From Boseongicola sp. H5 (lineage in GTDB: Bacteria; Pseudomonadota; Alphaproteobacteria; Rhodobacterales; Rhodobacteraceae): a stretch of 64,000 nucleotides of DNA. This document shows, one piece after another, positions 54,836 to 63,562 of the stretch (position 1 is the first letter of the stretch; every line of letters starts with the position of its first letter). The notes beneath the pieces are model-generated. The model was given only the letters and a program-made list of their open reading frames with translations. It did no database searches and was not told the origin of the DNA. The DNA lies in the NCBI GenBank assembly GCA_020622165.1, contig JACNMN010000001.1:620001-684000 (forward strand). The letters run 5' to 3'. Position numbers and translations under genes: made by a program.

Positions 54836-57629
54836 CCCCTCGCCACCGGTCCTTTCAGAGCCTTCGGATGCCGCGGAGCTGATCTGTCCCGCATCGCAGG
54901 TCTTCGATCAGCCTGCCATCCGCCGGCGGATCGAGGCGCGGATCGCCGATTGCGCCGATGCCGGCGAGATCCGCGCGCATGTGGTCGAGATCCTCGCCGA
55001 GGTGAAGGAGGCCGGGCGCAGCAAGATCAGCGCGGCCTTCGCCGCCGATCCGACCGCCGCGCGCCGGGTGCTGCGCGCCTATGCCTATCTGACCGACGGG
55101 ATGCTGCGCGAAGTACTTCATGTGGCGACCGCGAAGCTGCATCCGACCCCGACACCCACCGACGCGGAGCGCGTCGCCGTGATGGCGGTGGGCGGCTACG
55201 GCCGTGGCGAGATGGCGCCGTTTTCCGATGTCGACCTGATGTTCGTCACGCCGTGGAAGATGACCGCCAAGGTGGAGAGCATCATCGAATCTACGCTCTA
55301 CATGCTGTGGGATCTGCGCCTGAAGGTCGGCCATTCCAGCCGCACCATCAAGGACTGCCTGCGTCTGGGCAAGGACGACTACACCATTCGCACGACCTTT
55401 CTGGAGATGCGCTATCTGGCGGGCGATGCCGCCCTGGCCGCCGATCTGCAGGACACGCTGCGCAGCCAGCTTTTCGCCGGCACCGCCTCCGAGTTCATCG
55501 AGGCGAAACTGGAAGAGCGTGCCACGCGCCACCGCAAGCAGGGCGGCCAGCGCTACATGCTGGAGCCCAATGTCAAAGAGGGCAAGGGCGGGCTGCGCGA
55601 CCTGCAGACGCTCTACTGGATCGCGAAGTACCTGCACGGCGTGCAGCGGGCCCGCGAACTGGTGGGGCTGGGCGTGTTCACGCAGGAAGAGTTCGATGCC
55701 TTCGACGCGGCGGAGCGGTTTCAGTGGTCGGTCCGGTGTCATCTGCATCTGATCGCCGGGCGCGCGCAGGATCAGCTGACCTTCGACATGCAGGTCCAGG
55801 TGGCCGATCGCATGGGCTATACCGATCATGACGGGCGGCGCGCGGTCGAGCATTTCATGCAGGATTACTTCCGCCACGCCACCCGCGTGGGCGAACTCAC
55901 GCGGATTTTCCTGACCGCGCTCGAGGCGAGCCACGTCAAGCGCGAACCGGGTCTGTGGGAGCTGTTCCGGGGCCGCAAACGCACCCGCCGCAAGAAGCTG
56001 AAACCCGGCTACGCCGTCAAGCAGAACCGCCTGAGCGTGGAGGACGAGACCGCCTTTCTGGCCGACAAGCTGAACGTTCTGCGCCTCTTCGAGGAGGGGC
56101 TGCGCACCGGATATCTGCTCCATCCCGATGCGATGCGGATGGTCGCGGGCCATCTGGAGCTGATCGACGAGGATCTGCGCCGGGACCCAGAGGCGAACCG
56201 GATTTTCCTGGATCTCCTGCTGAAACACGGCAATCCGGAACGCGGGCTGCGTCGGATGAACGAACTGGGCGTTCTGGGCGCGTTCATTCCGGAATTCGCC
56301 GAAATCGTCGCGATGATGCAGTTCAACATGTATCACAGCTACACGGTGGACGAGCACACGATACAGGTGGTCTCCACCCTCGCGCAGATCGAGCGGGAAG
56401 AACTGATCGAGGAACTGCCGGTCGCCAGCCGGATCCTGAAGAGCGGCGTGAACCGCAAGGTGCTTTACGTCGCCTGCCTGCTGCATGACATCGGCAAGGG
56501 CCGGAAGGAGGATCATTCGATCCTCGGCGCCCGGATCGCGCGGATGATGTGCCCGCGCCTCGGGCTGAAACCGGCGGAGTGCGACACCGTGGAATGGCTC
56601 GTGCGCTATCATCTGCTGATGTCGGACATGGCGCAGAAACGTGATATCTCCGACCCGCGCACGGTCCGCGATTTCGCCAAGGCCGTCAAAACCAGGGACC
56701 GGCTGGACCTGCTGACCGTGCTGACCGTCTGCGATATTCGCGGGGTCGGGCCGCATACCTGGAACAACTGGAAAGCCACGCTCTTGCGCGGGCTTTACCG
56801 GGCGACCGCCCATGCGCTGGAAAACGGTCTGGAGGATCTCAACCGCGACAAGCTGGAAAGCGAGGCCAAGCGCGCACTGCGCGAAGCCCTCGACGGCTGG
56901 GACAAACCCGAACTCAAGATCGAAATGGCGCGGCATTACGGGCCCTATTGGCAGGGCCTCGATCTGGCGAGCCAGATCACCTTCGCCGAGATGCTGCGCG
57001 ATCTGGGCGAGACCAAGATCCGGATAGACACCCGCCGCGACACCGATCGCGATGCCACCCGCGTGTGCTTTGCGCTGGCCGACCATCCGGGCATCTTCAG
57101 CCGTCTGGCGGGCGCGCTCAGCCTTGTGGGGGCCAATGTGGTGGATGCCCGCACCTACACGTCCAAAGACGGGTTCGCCACCGCCGTGTTCTGGGTGCAG
57201 GATGCCGATGGCAACCCTTATGAGGAGGCCCGCCTGCCCCGCCTGCGCGACATGATCGGCAAGACCCTGAAAGGCGAGGTGGTGGCAAGTCACGCGCTGG
57301 AGCGCCGCGACAAGATCAAGAAACGCGAGCGGCCCTTCGATGTCCCGACCAACATCACCTTCGACAATGACGGCTCCGAGATCTACACGATCATCGAGGT
57401 CGACACCCGCGACCGGCCCGGTCTGCTCTACGATCTGACCAAAACGCTTGCGGCATCGAATATCTATATCGCCAGCGCCGTCATCGCGACATATGGGGCC
57501 CAGGTGGTCGATACCTTCTATGTCAAGGATATGTTCGGGTTGAAGCTTTACACCAAATCCAAGCAGGACAGCCTTGAACGCAAGCTCCGCGACGCGATCG
57601 CACGGGTTGCCGAGCGGGCCGGAGCCTGA
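54795..57629 (+). CDS. glnD: Bifunctional PII uridylyltransferase/uridylyl-removing enzyme
   Basis: This 944-residue nitrogen sensor uridylylates and deuridylylates PII. The nucleotidyltransferase motif GGYGRGEMAPFSDVDL lies near residue 133. The HD hydrolase domain has HDIGKGRKEDH near 563, and two ACT domains close the protein (about 755-830 and 865-940), binding glutamine. The TTG start at 54795 overlaps the lipoprotein gene by 41 bases; no better in-frame start is obvious, so the N-terminus is uncertain. Confidence 0.93.
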   Translation: MTLPQDALALRGSDPSPPVLSEPSDAAELICPASQVFDQPAIRRRIEARIADCADAGEIRAHVVEILAEVKEAGRSKISAAFAADPTAARRVLRAYAYLTDGMLREVLHVATAKLHPTPTPTDAERVAVMAVGGYGRGEMAPFSDVDLMFVTPWKMTAKVESIIESTLYMLWDLRLKVGHSSRTIKDCLRLGKDDYTIRTTFLEMRYLAGDAALAADLQDTLRSQLFAGTASEFIEAKLEERATRHRKQGGQRYMLEPNVKEGKGGLRDLQTLYWIAKYLHGVQRARELVGLGVFTQEEFDAFDAAERFQWSVRCHLHLIAGRAQDQLTFDMQVQVADRMGYTDHDGRRAVEHFMQDYFRHATRVGELTRIFLTALEASHVKREPGLWELFRGRKRTRRKKLKPGYAVKQNRLSVEDETAFLADKLNVLRLFEEGLRTGYLLHPDAMRMVAGHLELIDEDLRRDPEANRIFLDLLLKHGNPERGLRRMNELGVLGAFIPEFAEIVAMMQFNMYHSYTVDEHTIQVVSTLAQIEREELIEELPVASRILKSGVNRKVLYVACLLHDIGKGRKEDHSILGARIARMMCPRLGLKPAECDTVEWLVRYHLLMSDMAQKRDISDPRTVRDFAKAVKTRDRLDLLTVLTVCDIRGVGPHTWNNWKATLLRGLYRATAHALENGLEDLNRDKLESEAKRALREALDGWDKPELKIEMARHYGPYWQGLDLASQITFAEMLRDLGETKIRIDTRRDTDRDATRVCFALADHPGIFSRLAGALSLVGANVVDARTYTSKDGFATAVFWVQDADGNPYEEARLPRLRDMIGKTLKGEVVASHALERRDKIKKRERPFDVPTNITFDNDGSEIYTIIEVDTRDRPGLLYDLTKTLAASNIYIASAVIATYGAQVVDTFYVKDMFGLKLYTKSKQDSLERKLRDAIARVAERAGA

Positions 57630-57634
57630 GCGCG

Positions 57635-59236
57635 ATGGCGGCGGCGCGTCCGATCCGGCTTGTCGCGGGGTTCCTCACGGTCGGGGTCTGGACCCTGCTC
57701 AGCCGCGTCTTCGGCTTTGCCCGCGACATTCTCATCGCCGGCATTCTGGGCGCGGGTCCGGTGGCGGAGGCCTTTCTGGTGGCCTTCAGCCTGCCCAACA
57801 TGTTCCGCCGGTTCTTTGCCGAAGGCGCGTTCAACACGGCCTTCGTGCCGCTTTTCTCGAAGAAACTGGAAGGCCGGGAGGATGCCGAAGGCTTCGCGAG
57901 AGAGGCCTTCGCGGGGTTGGCCACGCTCCTGATCGTCTTCACGCTCGTCGCCCAGTTGATCATGCCGTGGCTGGTGCTTGCCATGGCAAGCGGCTTTGCC
58001 GGGGATGCACGGTTTGATCTGGCGGTGGTCTTCGGGCGGATTGCGTTCGGCTACATCCTCTTCATCTCCCTTGCGGCACTGCTGTCCGGGGTCCTGAACG
58101 CCTCGGGCCGGTTTGCCGCCGCCGCGGCCGCCCCGGTGCTTCTGAACATGGTCCTCATCTGCGCCCTGCTACTGGCGGACACCGGTGTGCTGGAAGACGT
58201 GGTCACGGTCGAGGCGCCCGGGCTGGCCGGGATCACCGGGATCCACGCCGGCACGATGCTGGTCTGGGGCGTATTGGTGGCGGGCGTGGCCCAGGTGGTG
58301 CTGGTCTGGGTGGCCGCCGCGCGCGCGGGGTTCCGGATGCGGCTGCAAATGCCGCGCCTGACCCCCGATCTCAAGCGGCTGGCGATCATCGCGGCGCCGG
58401 CGATGCTGGCCGGTGGCGTCGTGCAGATCAACCTGCTGGTGGGCCGCCAGGTCGCCAGCTTCTTCGAGGGCGCGATCGTATGGCTCAGCCTTGCGGACCG
58501 GCTCTATCAATTGCCCCTCGGCGTGGTGGGGATCGCCATCGGGATCGTTCTTTTGCCGGATCTGTCACGCCGGCTGCGCGCCGATGACGCCACGGGCGGG
58601 CGCGAGGCGCTCAGCCGCGCGGCGGAACTCTCGATGGCGCTGACCGTGCCGTCGGCGGTGGCGTTGATGGTGATCCCGGTTCCGCTCGTCTCCGTCCTTT
58701 TCGGGCGCGGCGCCTTCGGGCCGGACGACGTGGCGGCCACGGCGCTGGCGCTGGCGGTCTATGGCGCGGGGCTGCCTGCCTTCGTGCTTCAGAAAGTCAT
58801 GCAGCCGCTCTATTTCGCGCGCGAGGATACAAGATCGCCGTTCCGCTATGCGGTGGTGGCGATGGTGGTCAACGCCGTTGTCGCCGTCGGGCTGGCCATG
58901 GCGATCGGCTTTCTGGGTGCCGCCATCGGCACCACGGTCGCGGCCTGGGTCATGGTCTGGCTTCTGTCGCGCGGCACCAGACCGATGGGGGAGGTCGCCC
59001 GCTTCGACGACCGCTATCGACGGCGGATCTGGCGGATCTCCATCGCATCGATCCTGATGGGGGTGGTGCTGTGGGGGCTGGCGCTGCTGCTCGGGCCGCT
59101 TCTGGGAACCGATGGCTGGCGCTACGGCGCGCTGGCGGCCATGGTCCTGCTCGGGATGCTCAGCTATTTCCTCATCGGGCGGGCCCTGAACGCTTTCCAC
59201 ATCGCCGAACTGCGCAGCGCGCTCCGCCGCTCCTAA
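57635..59236 (+). CDS. murJ: Lipid II flippase MurJ
   Basis: This 533-residue membrane protein flips lipid II for peptidoglycan synthesis. About 14 hydrophobic segments are visible, beginning with LVAGFLTVGVWTLLSRVFGFARD. The FGFARD and FNTAFVPLFSKKL segments are family signatures. It starts 5 bases after glnD, so the two are probably co-transcribed. Its stop overlaps the convergent rhomboid-like gene by 4 bases. Confidence 0.95.
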   Translation: MAAARPIRLVAGFLTVGVWTLLSRVFGFARDILIAGILGAGPVAEAFLVAFSLPNMFRRFFAEGAFNTAFVPLFSKKLEGREDAEGFAREAFAGLATLLIVFTLVAQLIMPWLVLAMASGFAGDARFDLAVVFGRIAFGYILFISLAALLSGVLNASGRFAAAAAAPVLLNMVLICALLLADTGVLEDVVTVEAPGLAGITGIHAGTMLVWGVLVAGVAQVVLVWVAAARAGFRMRLQMPRLTPDLKRLAIIAAPAMLAGGVVQINLLVGRQVASFFEGAIVWLSLADRLYQLPLGVVGIAIGIVLLPDLSRRLRADDATGGREALSRAAELSMALTVPSAVALMVIPVPLVSVLFGRGAFGPDDVAATALALAVYGAGLPAFVLQKVMQPLYFAREDTRSPFRYAVVAMVVNAVVAVGLAMAIGFLGAAIGTTVAAWVMVWLLSRGTRPMGEVARFDDRYRRRIWRISIASILMGVVLWGLALLLGPLLGTDGWRYGALAAMVLLGMLSYFLIGRALNAFHIAELRSALRRS

Positions 59237-59916
59237 CGGCGGCGCAGCTTCGCCAGGACCCGTTGCCAGCCGCCGGGGCTGACCACGAAGGACATCAGGA
59301 AGCCGGCCACGAAGCCGCAAAGATTGGCCACCACATTGCCGAAATCGCCGTCGATCACGCCGAACAGGATCTGGATCGCCAGCAGCGCCGCGATCAGCGC
59401 GAAGGCGCGAAACCGGTTCGCACCATGCGCCGCCAGATCGGCCCAGAGCAGAAAGGTGAACGCCCCGATCAGCCCATAGACCGCAGGATACCCGCCGATC
59501 AGCGGATACGGGCTGTCGAGCAGGAGCGTGAAGCCAAGCGCCCCCGCAATCGCGGAGACGAGAAAAACCGCGACGAATGCCAGCGGCGAAAACACCTCCG
59601 CCACCATCTTGCCGATGGCCAGGATGAAGACGACCACGAAGACGGCATGGATCATTCCGGCGTGGATCAACGGATAGGTAACAAAGCGCACCAGATGTTC
59701 GGGCGGATAGCTGGTATTGGCCAGCATCCAGTCGACCACGTCATTGAGCACGCCATAGTCGCCGATGGCCGCAAGCCGCCAGCCGACGCCGGCCTGACCG
59801 CCCAGAAACCCCGCGGTGGCGGCCTGAAACATCACCTCCAGCCCGAAGATCACCACGGCCAGCGCAATCACCACCGGCGGCAGCACGTTGAAGGGGTTGG
59901 CATCCGGGTCCTGCAT
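59233..59916 (-). CDS. Rhomboid-fold membrane protein lacking catalytic residues
   Basis: This 227-residue protein has about six transmembrane segments in rhomboid order. The position of the GxSG catalytic serine reads GGYPAVYG (Tyr143 where Ser is expected), the C-terminal histidine site reads VVANLCGF (Asn198 where His is expected), and the helix-2 HxxxN asparagine is Val94. H85 and H90 remain. It should therefore be proteolytically inactive. Start MQDPDANPF at 59916 is chosen; longer extensions run into the trpS region. Confidence 0.82.
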   Translation of the reverse strand: MQDPDANPFNVLPPVVIALAVVIFGLEVMFQAATAGFLGGQAGVGWRLAAIGDYGVLNDVVDWMLANTSYPPEHLVRFVTYPLIHAGMIHAVFVVVFILAIGKMVAEVFSPLAFVAVFLVSAIAGALGFTLLLDSPYPLIGGYPAVYGLIGAFTFLLWADLAAHGANRFRAFALIAALLAIQILFGVIDGDFGNVVANLCGFVAGFLMSFVVSPGGWQRVLAKLRRR

Positions 59917-60016
59917 GCGTGATCTCCCTTGGTTGACGGGCTTGGCCCGCATGGGTAAGCGAGGCCGAAGCCGATGGCCAGAGTGCATCGGCACCGCAGA
60001 TAAGGTCACATCAAAG

Positions 60017-61042
60017 ATGTCCAACCCATCTTTCACCCCCCGCGTCTTCTCCGGCATCCAGCCTTCGGGCGGTCTGACGCTTGGCAACTACCTGGGCGCG
60101 ATCAAACGCTTCGTCGAGATGCAGGATGCCGGCACGCATGAAACCGTCTACTGCATGGTGGACCTGCACGCGATCACCGCGACCTTGCTGGACCCCGACA
60201 CCCTGCGCCAGAACACGCGCGAGCTGTGCGCGGGCTTTCTGGCGAGTGGGATCGACCCGGAAAAATCCATCCTGATCAACCAGAGCCAGGTGCCCGAACA
60301 CGCCCAACTGGCCTGGATTTTCAACTGCATCGCACGGATGGGTTGGATGGGGCGGATGACCCAGTGGAAGGACAAGGCCGGCAAGAACGCCGAGGCGGCC
60401 TCGCTCGGGCTTTTGGCCTATCCCGCGCTGATGGCCGCCGATATCATGATCTACCACGCCACCCATGTGCCCGTGGGCGAGGATCAGAAACAGCATCTGG
60501 AACTGACCCGCGACATCGCGGCGAAGTTCAACCACGATTACGGGGTGGAGTTCTTTCCCATCGTCGAGCCGGTGATCGAAGGCGTGGCCACGCGGGTGAT
60601 GAACCTACAGGACGGCACGAAAAAGATGTCGAAATCCGACCCATCGGACAAATCGCGGATCAACATGACCGACGATGCCGACACCATCGCGCGGAAGATC
60701 CGCAAGGCAAAGACCGATCCGGACCCGCTGCCCGGCGATGTCCGTGGTCTGGAGGGGCGCCCGGACGCGCGCAACCTGGTGAACATCTATGCCGCGCTGT
60801 CCGAGATTGAGCCGCAGGCGGTGCTGGATCAGCATGCGGGTGCCCTGTTCGGCCATTTCAAGGCGGCGCTGGCCGATGTGGCGGTGGCGAAGCTCTCGCC
60901 CATTTCCGAAGAAATGGCCCGGCTGATGGACGACCCCGCCGAGATCGACCGGATTCTCGGCCGTGGAGCGGAACGGGCCCGGGAGATCACGGTGCCGATC
61001 CTTGAGCAGACCTATGATATCATCGGGATGATCCGCAGCTAG
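60017..61042 (+). CDS. trpS: Tryptophanyl-tRNA synthetase
   Basis: This 341-residue class I synthetase charges tRNA-Trp. [20 protein letters not shown] holds the HIGH-like TLGN motif (21-24), and KKMSKS lies near residue 203-208. [22 protein letters not shown] is the family signature. It stands in the glnD-murJ-trpS neighbourhood common in alphaproteobacteria and is divergent from the rhomboid-like gene. Confidence 0.97.
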   Translation: MSNPSFTPRVFSGIQPSGGLTLGNYLGAIKRFVEMQDAGTHETVYCMVDLHAITATLLDPDTLRQNTRELCAGFLASGIDPEKSILINQSQVPEHAQLAWIFNCIARMGWMGRMTQWKDKAGKNAEAASLGLLAYPALMAADIMIYHATHVPVGEDQKQHLELTRDIAAKFNHDYGVEFFPIVEPVIEGVATRVMNLQDGTKKMSKSDPSDKSRINMTDDADTIARKIRKAKTDPDPLPGDVRGLEGRPDARNLVNIYAALSEIEPQAVLDQHAGALFGHFKAALADVAVAKLSPISEEMARLMDDPAEIDRILGRGAERAREITVPILEQTYDIIGMIRS

Positions 61043-61067
61043 ACCCGCCTGAACGCAAGGGGGAAGC

Positions 61068-61631
61068 ATGGCGATCCATGTCATCACCGGTGTATCGGGC
61101 GGCGGCAAATCCACCTTGCTGGCGGCGCTGGCCGCGCGCGGGTATCGCACGGAGCCCGAGATCGGCCGCAGGATCGTGCAGGATCAGGTCGCCGCGGGCG
61201 GGCAGGCCCTGCCATGGCAGGATAGCGTCGCCTTCCGCGATCTGCTGTTTTCCCTGTCGGTGGAGGCCTATCAGGCGCACTCCGCAGCCAGGCCCCCCGT
61301 GTTCTTCGACCGCAGCTTTGTCGAGGCGTTGGGGTACAGCCGGGTCATCGGCGCACCGATCCCGGACCGGATGGCGCAGACAGCCCGCGACCTTCGCTTC
61401 GCCGCGCCGGTGTTCCTCTGCCCGCCATGGCCGGAGATCTACCGCGCCGACGCGGAGCGGCAGCATGATTTCGCCTTCGCCGAACGGGAGTTTCACGAAA
61501 CTCGCCGCGCCTATGCGGAGCTTGGCTACAAGCTTGTGGACGTCCCGAAACACCCGGTGGAGGACCGGGTGGACTTCGTTCTGCGGCATATCGGGGCAGG
61601 TGCAGGGCGCGGAGGTGCTGGCCGGGTTTGA
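61068..61631 (+). CDS. AAA_28-type predicted ATPase
   Basis: This 187-residue P-loop protein has Walker A GVSGGGKST at residues 8-16, a short Walker-B-like FFDRSF, and a small helical C-terminal half. It resembles the AAA_28 family of predicted ATPase/kinase-like proteins, whose targets are unknown. It begins 25 bases after trpS, probably in the same transcript. Confidence 0.8.
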   Translation: MAIHVITGVSGGGKSTLLAALAARGYRTEPEIGRRIVQDQVAAGGQALPWQDSVAFRDLLFSLSVEAYQAHSAARPPVFFDRSFVEALGYSRVIGAPIPDRMAQTARDLRFAAPVFLCPPWPEIYRADAERQHDFAFAEREFHETRRAYAELGYKLVDVPKHPVEDRVDFVLRHIGAGAGRGGAGRV

Positions 61632-61750
61632 CCCAAACGCATCCCCACCCGCCAGCGCGCATCTGCGCGGACATGCACGAAAGCCCTGCGGGGATGGCGG
61701 TTTTTCTGTCCGCGTTCCGGCGGTATGCCGTTCAGCAAAGGAGAGCTGAC

Positions 61751-62251
61751 ATGTCTGAGATCACGCACGGAGCCTACGCCGCACCCAAGGGGACATGCAT
61801 CGGACATGTGCATCTGAAAGTCGCCGATCTGGACCGCGCGATCGCGTTTTATGCGGATGTGCTGGGGTTCGAGGTGCAGCAGCGCCATGGCGATCAGGCC
61901 GCGTTTCTGTCGGCGGACGGCTATCACCACCATATCGGGCTGAACACATGGAGCAGCCGGGGCGGCACACCCGCGCCCCGCGGGCATACGGGCCTGTTTC
62001 ACACGGCCTTCCTTTACCCCGACCGTGCGGCGCTTGCCGGGGCGGTGGCCCGGGTCATCGCCGCCGGCATTCCGATCGAAGGCGCCTCCGATCATGGTGT
62101 CAGCGAGGCGGTCTACCTATCCGACCCCGATGGCAACGGCGTCGAACTCTACCGGGACCGCGCGCCCGAAGACTGGCCGCGCGCCGCGGATGGCAGCCTG
62201 TCGATGATAACCGATCCGCTGGATTTGCAGGCGCTTCTGGCCGAAGACTGA
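61751..62251 (+). CDS. VOC family glyoxalase/dioxygenase-like protein
   Basis: This 166-residue vicinal-oxygen-chelate protein has paired beta-alpha-beta modules: CIGHVHLKVADLDRAIAFY (His near residue 19-21), HHHIGLNTW, and the C-terminal YLSDPDGNGVELYRDR with the metal-binding Glu. It resembles catechol 2,3-dioxygenase/glyoxalase relatives (CatE type). The ATG at 61751 follows AAAGGAG; the in-frame extension to 61628 is less likely. Substrate is unknown. Confidence 0.88.
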   Translation: MSEITHGAYAAPKGTCIGHVHLKVADLDRAIAFYADVLGFEVQQRHGDQAAFLSADGYHHHIGLNTWSSRGGTPAPRGHTGLFHTAFLYPDRAALAGAVARVIAAGIPIEGASDHGVSEAVYLSDPDGNGVELYRDRAPEDWPRAADGSLSMITDPLDLQALLAED

Positions 62252-62376
62252 CACTCACCGGTCCTTCTCTGTTCGCAGTTGCACAAAACTTTCACAATCC
62301 CGGGCTGGACTTTCCCGGGCGCACACTTACATCTCCAACTCCGAACCGCGACTTCAAACCTTGGGGGAGCATTCTC

Positions 62377-62517
62377 ATGACATATCTGACCAAGACCAAA
62401 CCGGTCCAAACGGCGGCCGAAACACCGCTGAAACCGGTGGCCAGACCCCGGCCCGACGCCCCGAAACCCGGCGCGATGGATTATCAGCTCGGGTTTACGT
62501 CTGGACCTCTGACCTAA
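62377..62517 (+). CDS. 46-residue proline/threonine-rich small protein or leader peptide
   Basis: This short ORF starts with ATG after a good GGGGGAG site (62362-62368) and ends 43 bases before the aminotransferase start. The product is rich in Pro, Thr and Lys with no hydrophobic segment and no run of branched-chain codons. No family was recognised. Its stop lies 11 bases before a hairpin that masks the next ribosome-binding site, so it may act as a translated leader. Confidence 0.6.
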   Translation: MTYLTKTKPVQTAAETPLKPVARPRPDAPKPGAMDYQLGFTSGPLT

Positions 62518-62528
62518 AGTCACTCATG

Positions 62529-62553
62529 CTCCCCCCGTCACTTGCGGGGGGAG
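62529..62553 (+). promoter_or_regulatory. Hairpin masking the aminotransferase Shine-Dalgarno site
   Basis: CTCCCCCCG pairs perfectly with CGGGGGGAG (9 bp, 7-base loop). The 3' arm includes the GGAG core of the site GGAGG at 62550-62554, six bases before the ATG at 62560. The stem would block initiation unless opened; no T-run follows, so a terminator is less likely. Confidence 0.7.
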
Positions 62554-62559
62554 GATCAG

Positions 62560-63426
62560 ATGGCGACCGGCAGCAACATCAAAACCTATTTCGATGGCGC
62601 ATGGCATGATGGCGATGTTCCGATCATGCGGGCCGCCGATCATGGCGCATGGCTGGGCACCACCGTTTTCGATGGCGCGCGTCACGTGGACGGTCTGGCG
62701 CCGGATCTTATGGCCCATTGCGAGCGGGTGAACCGCTCCGCCGCGGCGCTGATGCTGACGCCGACCCATACGGCACAAGAAATTTTCGACATCACCTGGG
62801 AGGGGCTGAAACGCTACCCGAAGGACACGCCCGTTTACATACGCCCGATGTACTGGGGTCTGGATGGCGGCCATATGGGGATTGTTCCCAAGGAGAACGC
62901 GACCGGCTTCGCGATCTGTCTGGAAGAGATCCCGATGGCGGCGCCCGAAGCCGCCTCGCGGCTGACCACCACGCAGTTCCACCGCCCCGTGCTGGCCGAC
63001 AACGTGACCAACGCCAAGGCGGGCTGTCTCTATCCGAACAACGCGCGGATGCTGGCCGAGGCCGCGTCTAGGGGGTATGACAATGCGCTGGTCGCCGACG
63101 CGCTTGGCAATGTGGCCGAAACCGCCACCGCCAATATCTTCATGGTTCAGGACGGCGTGGTGTTCACCCCGATCGCCAACGGGACATTCCTGTCGGGCAT
63201 CACGCGGGCCCGCCATATCCGGAACCTCCGCGCAGACGGCTACGACGTCCGGGAGGAAGTGCTGGGTTTCGACCGCTTCCGCGCGGCGGACGAAGTGTTC
63301 ATGTCGGGCAATCTCAACAAGGTCACGCCGGTAACCGAATTCGACGGCACCCACTACCAGATCGGCCCGGTGACTCGGAAAACAAGGGAGCTTTACTGGG
63401 ACTGGGCGCAATCCGCCGATGCCTGA
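62560..63426 (+). CDS. Class IV aminotransferase (branched-chain type)
   Basis: This 288-residue PLP enzyme of fold type IV has the PLP lysine K153 in DNVTNAKAGCLYPNN. TTVFDGARHVDG and GVVFTPIANGTFLSGITR are family segments. It most resembles branched-chain aminotransferase IlvE-like proteins, with D-amino acid or other class IV transferases as alternatives. The start at 62560 is fixed by GGAGG six bases upstream, inside a hairpin. It ends 136 bases before the stress-protein gene. Confidence 0.88.
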   Translation: MATGSNIKTYFDGAWHDGDVPIMRAADHGAWLGTTVFDGARHVDGLAPDLMAHCERVNRSAAALMLTPTHTAQEIFDITWEGLKRYPKDTPVYIRPMYWGLDGGHMGIVPKENATGFAICLEEIPMAAPEAASRLTTTQFHRPVLADNVTNAKAGCLYPNNARMLAEAASRGYDNALVADALGNVAETATANIFMVQDGVVFTPIANGTFLSGITRARHIRNLRADGYDVREEVLGFDRFRAADEVFMSGNLNKVTPVTEFDGTHYQIGPVTRKTRELYWDWAQSADA

Positions 63427-63562
63427 GTTTCGACGGCCGCTTGTCCGGATGCGCGCAAGCGGGCATTGGCCGGACCGGCCCCAAGGCGGCCGGAGCCTTG
63501 CGCTAAATCCGTTGCATGGACCCGCCCGACAGGTCATTCTCCGCCACCGGAGGGCCTGAACC

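Noticed and set aside
54855-57293. 812-codon open frame antisense to glnD
   Set aside because: It is opposite glnD with its recognised motifs and shows GC-driven composition without any family signature.
63468-63480. GGCCGG-A-CCGGCC palindrome after the aminotransferase
   Set aside because: A one-base loop is sterically impossible as a full hairpin and such GC dyads are frequent by chance here.
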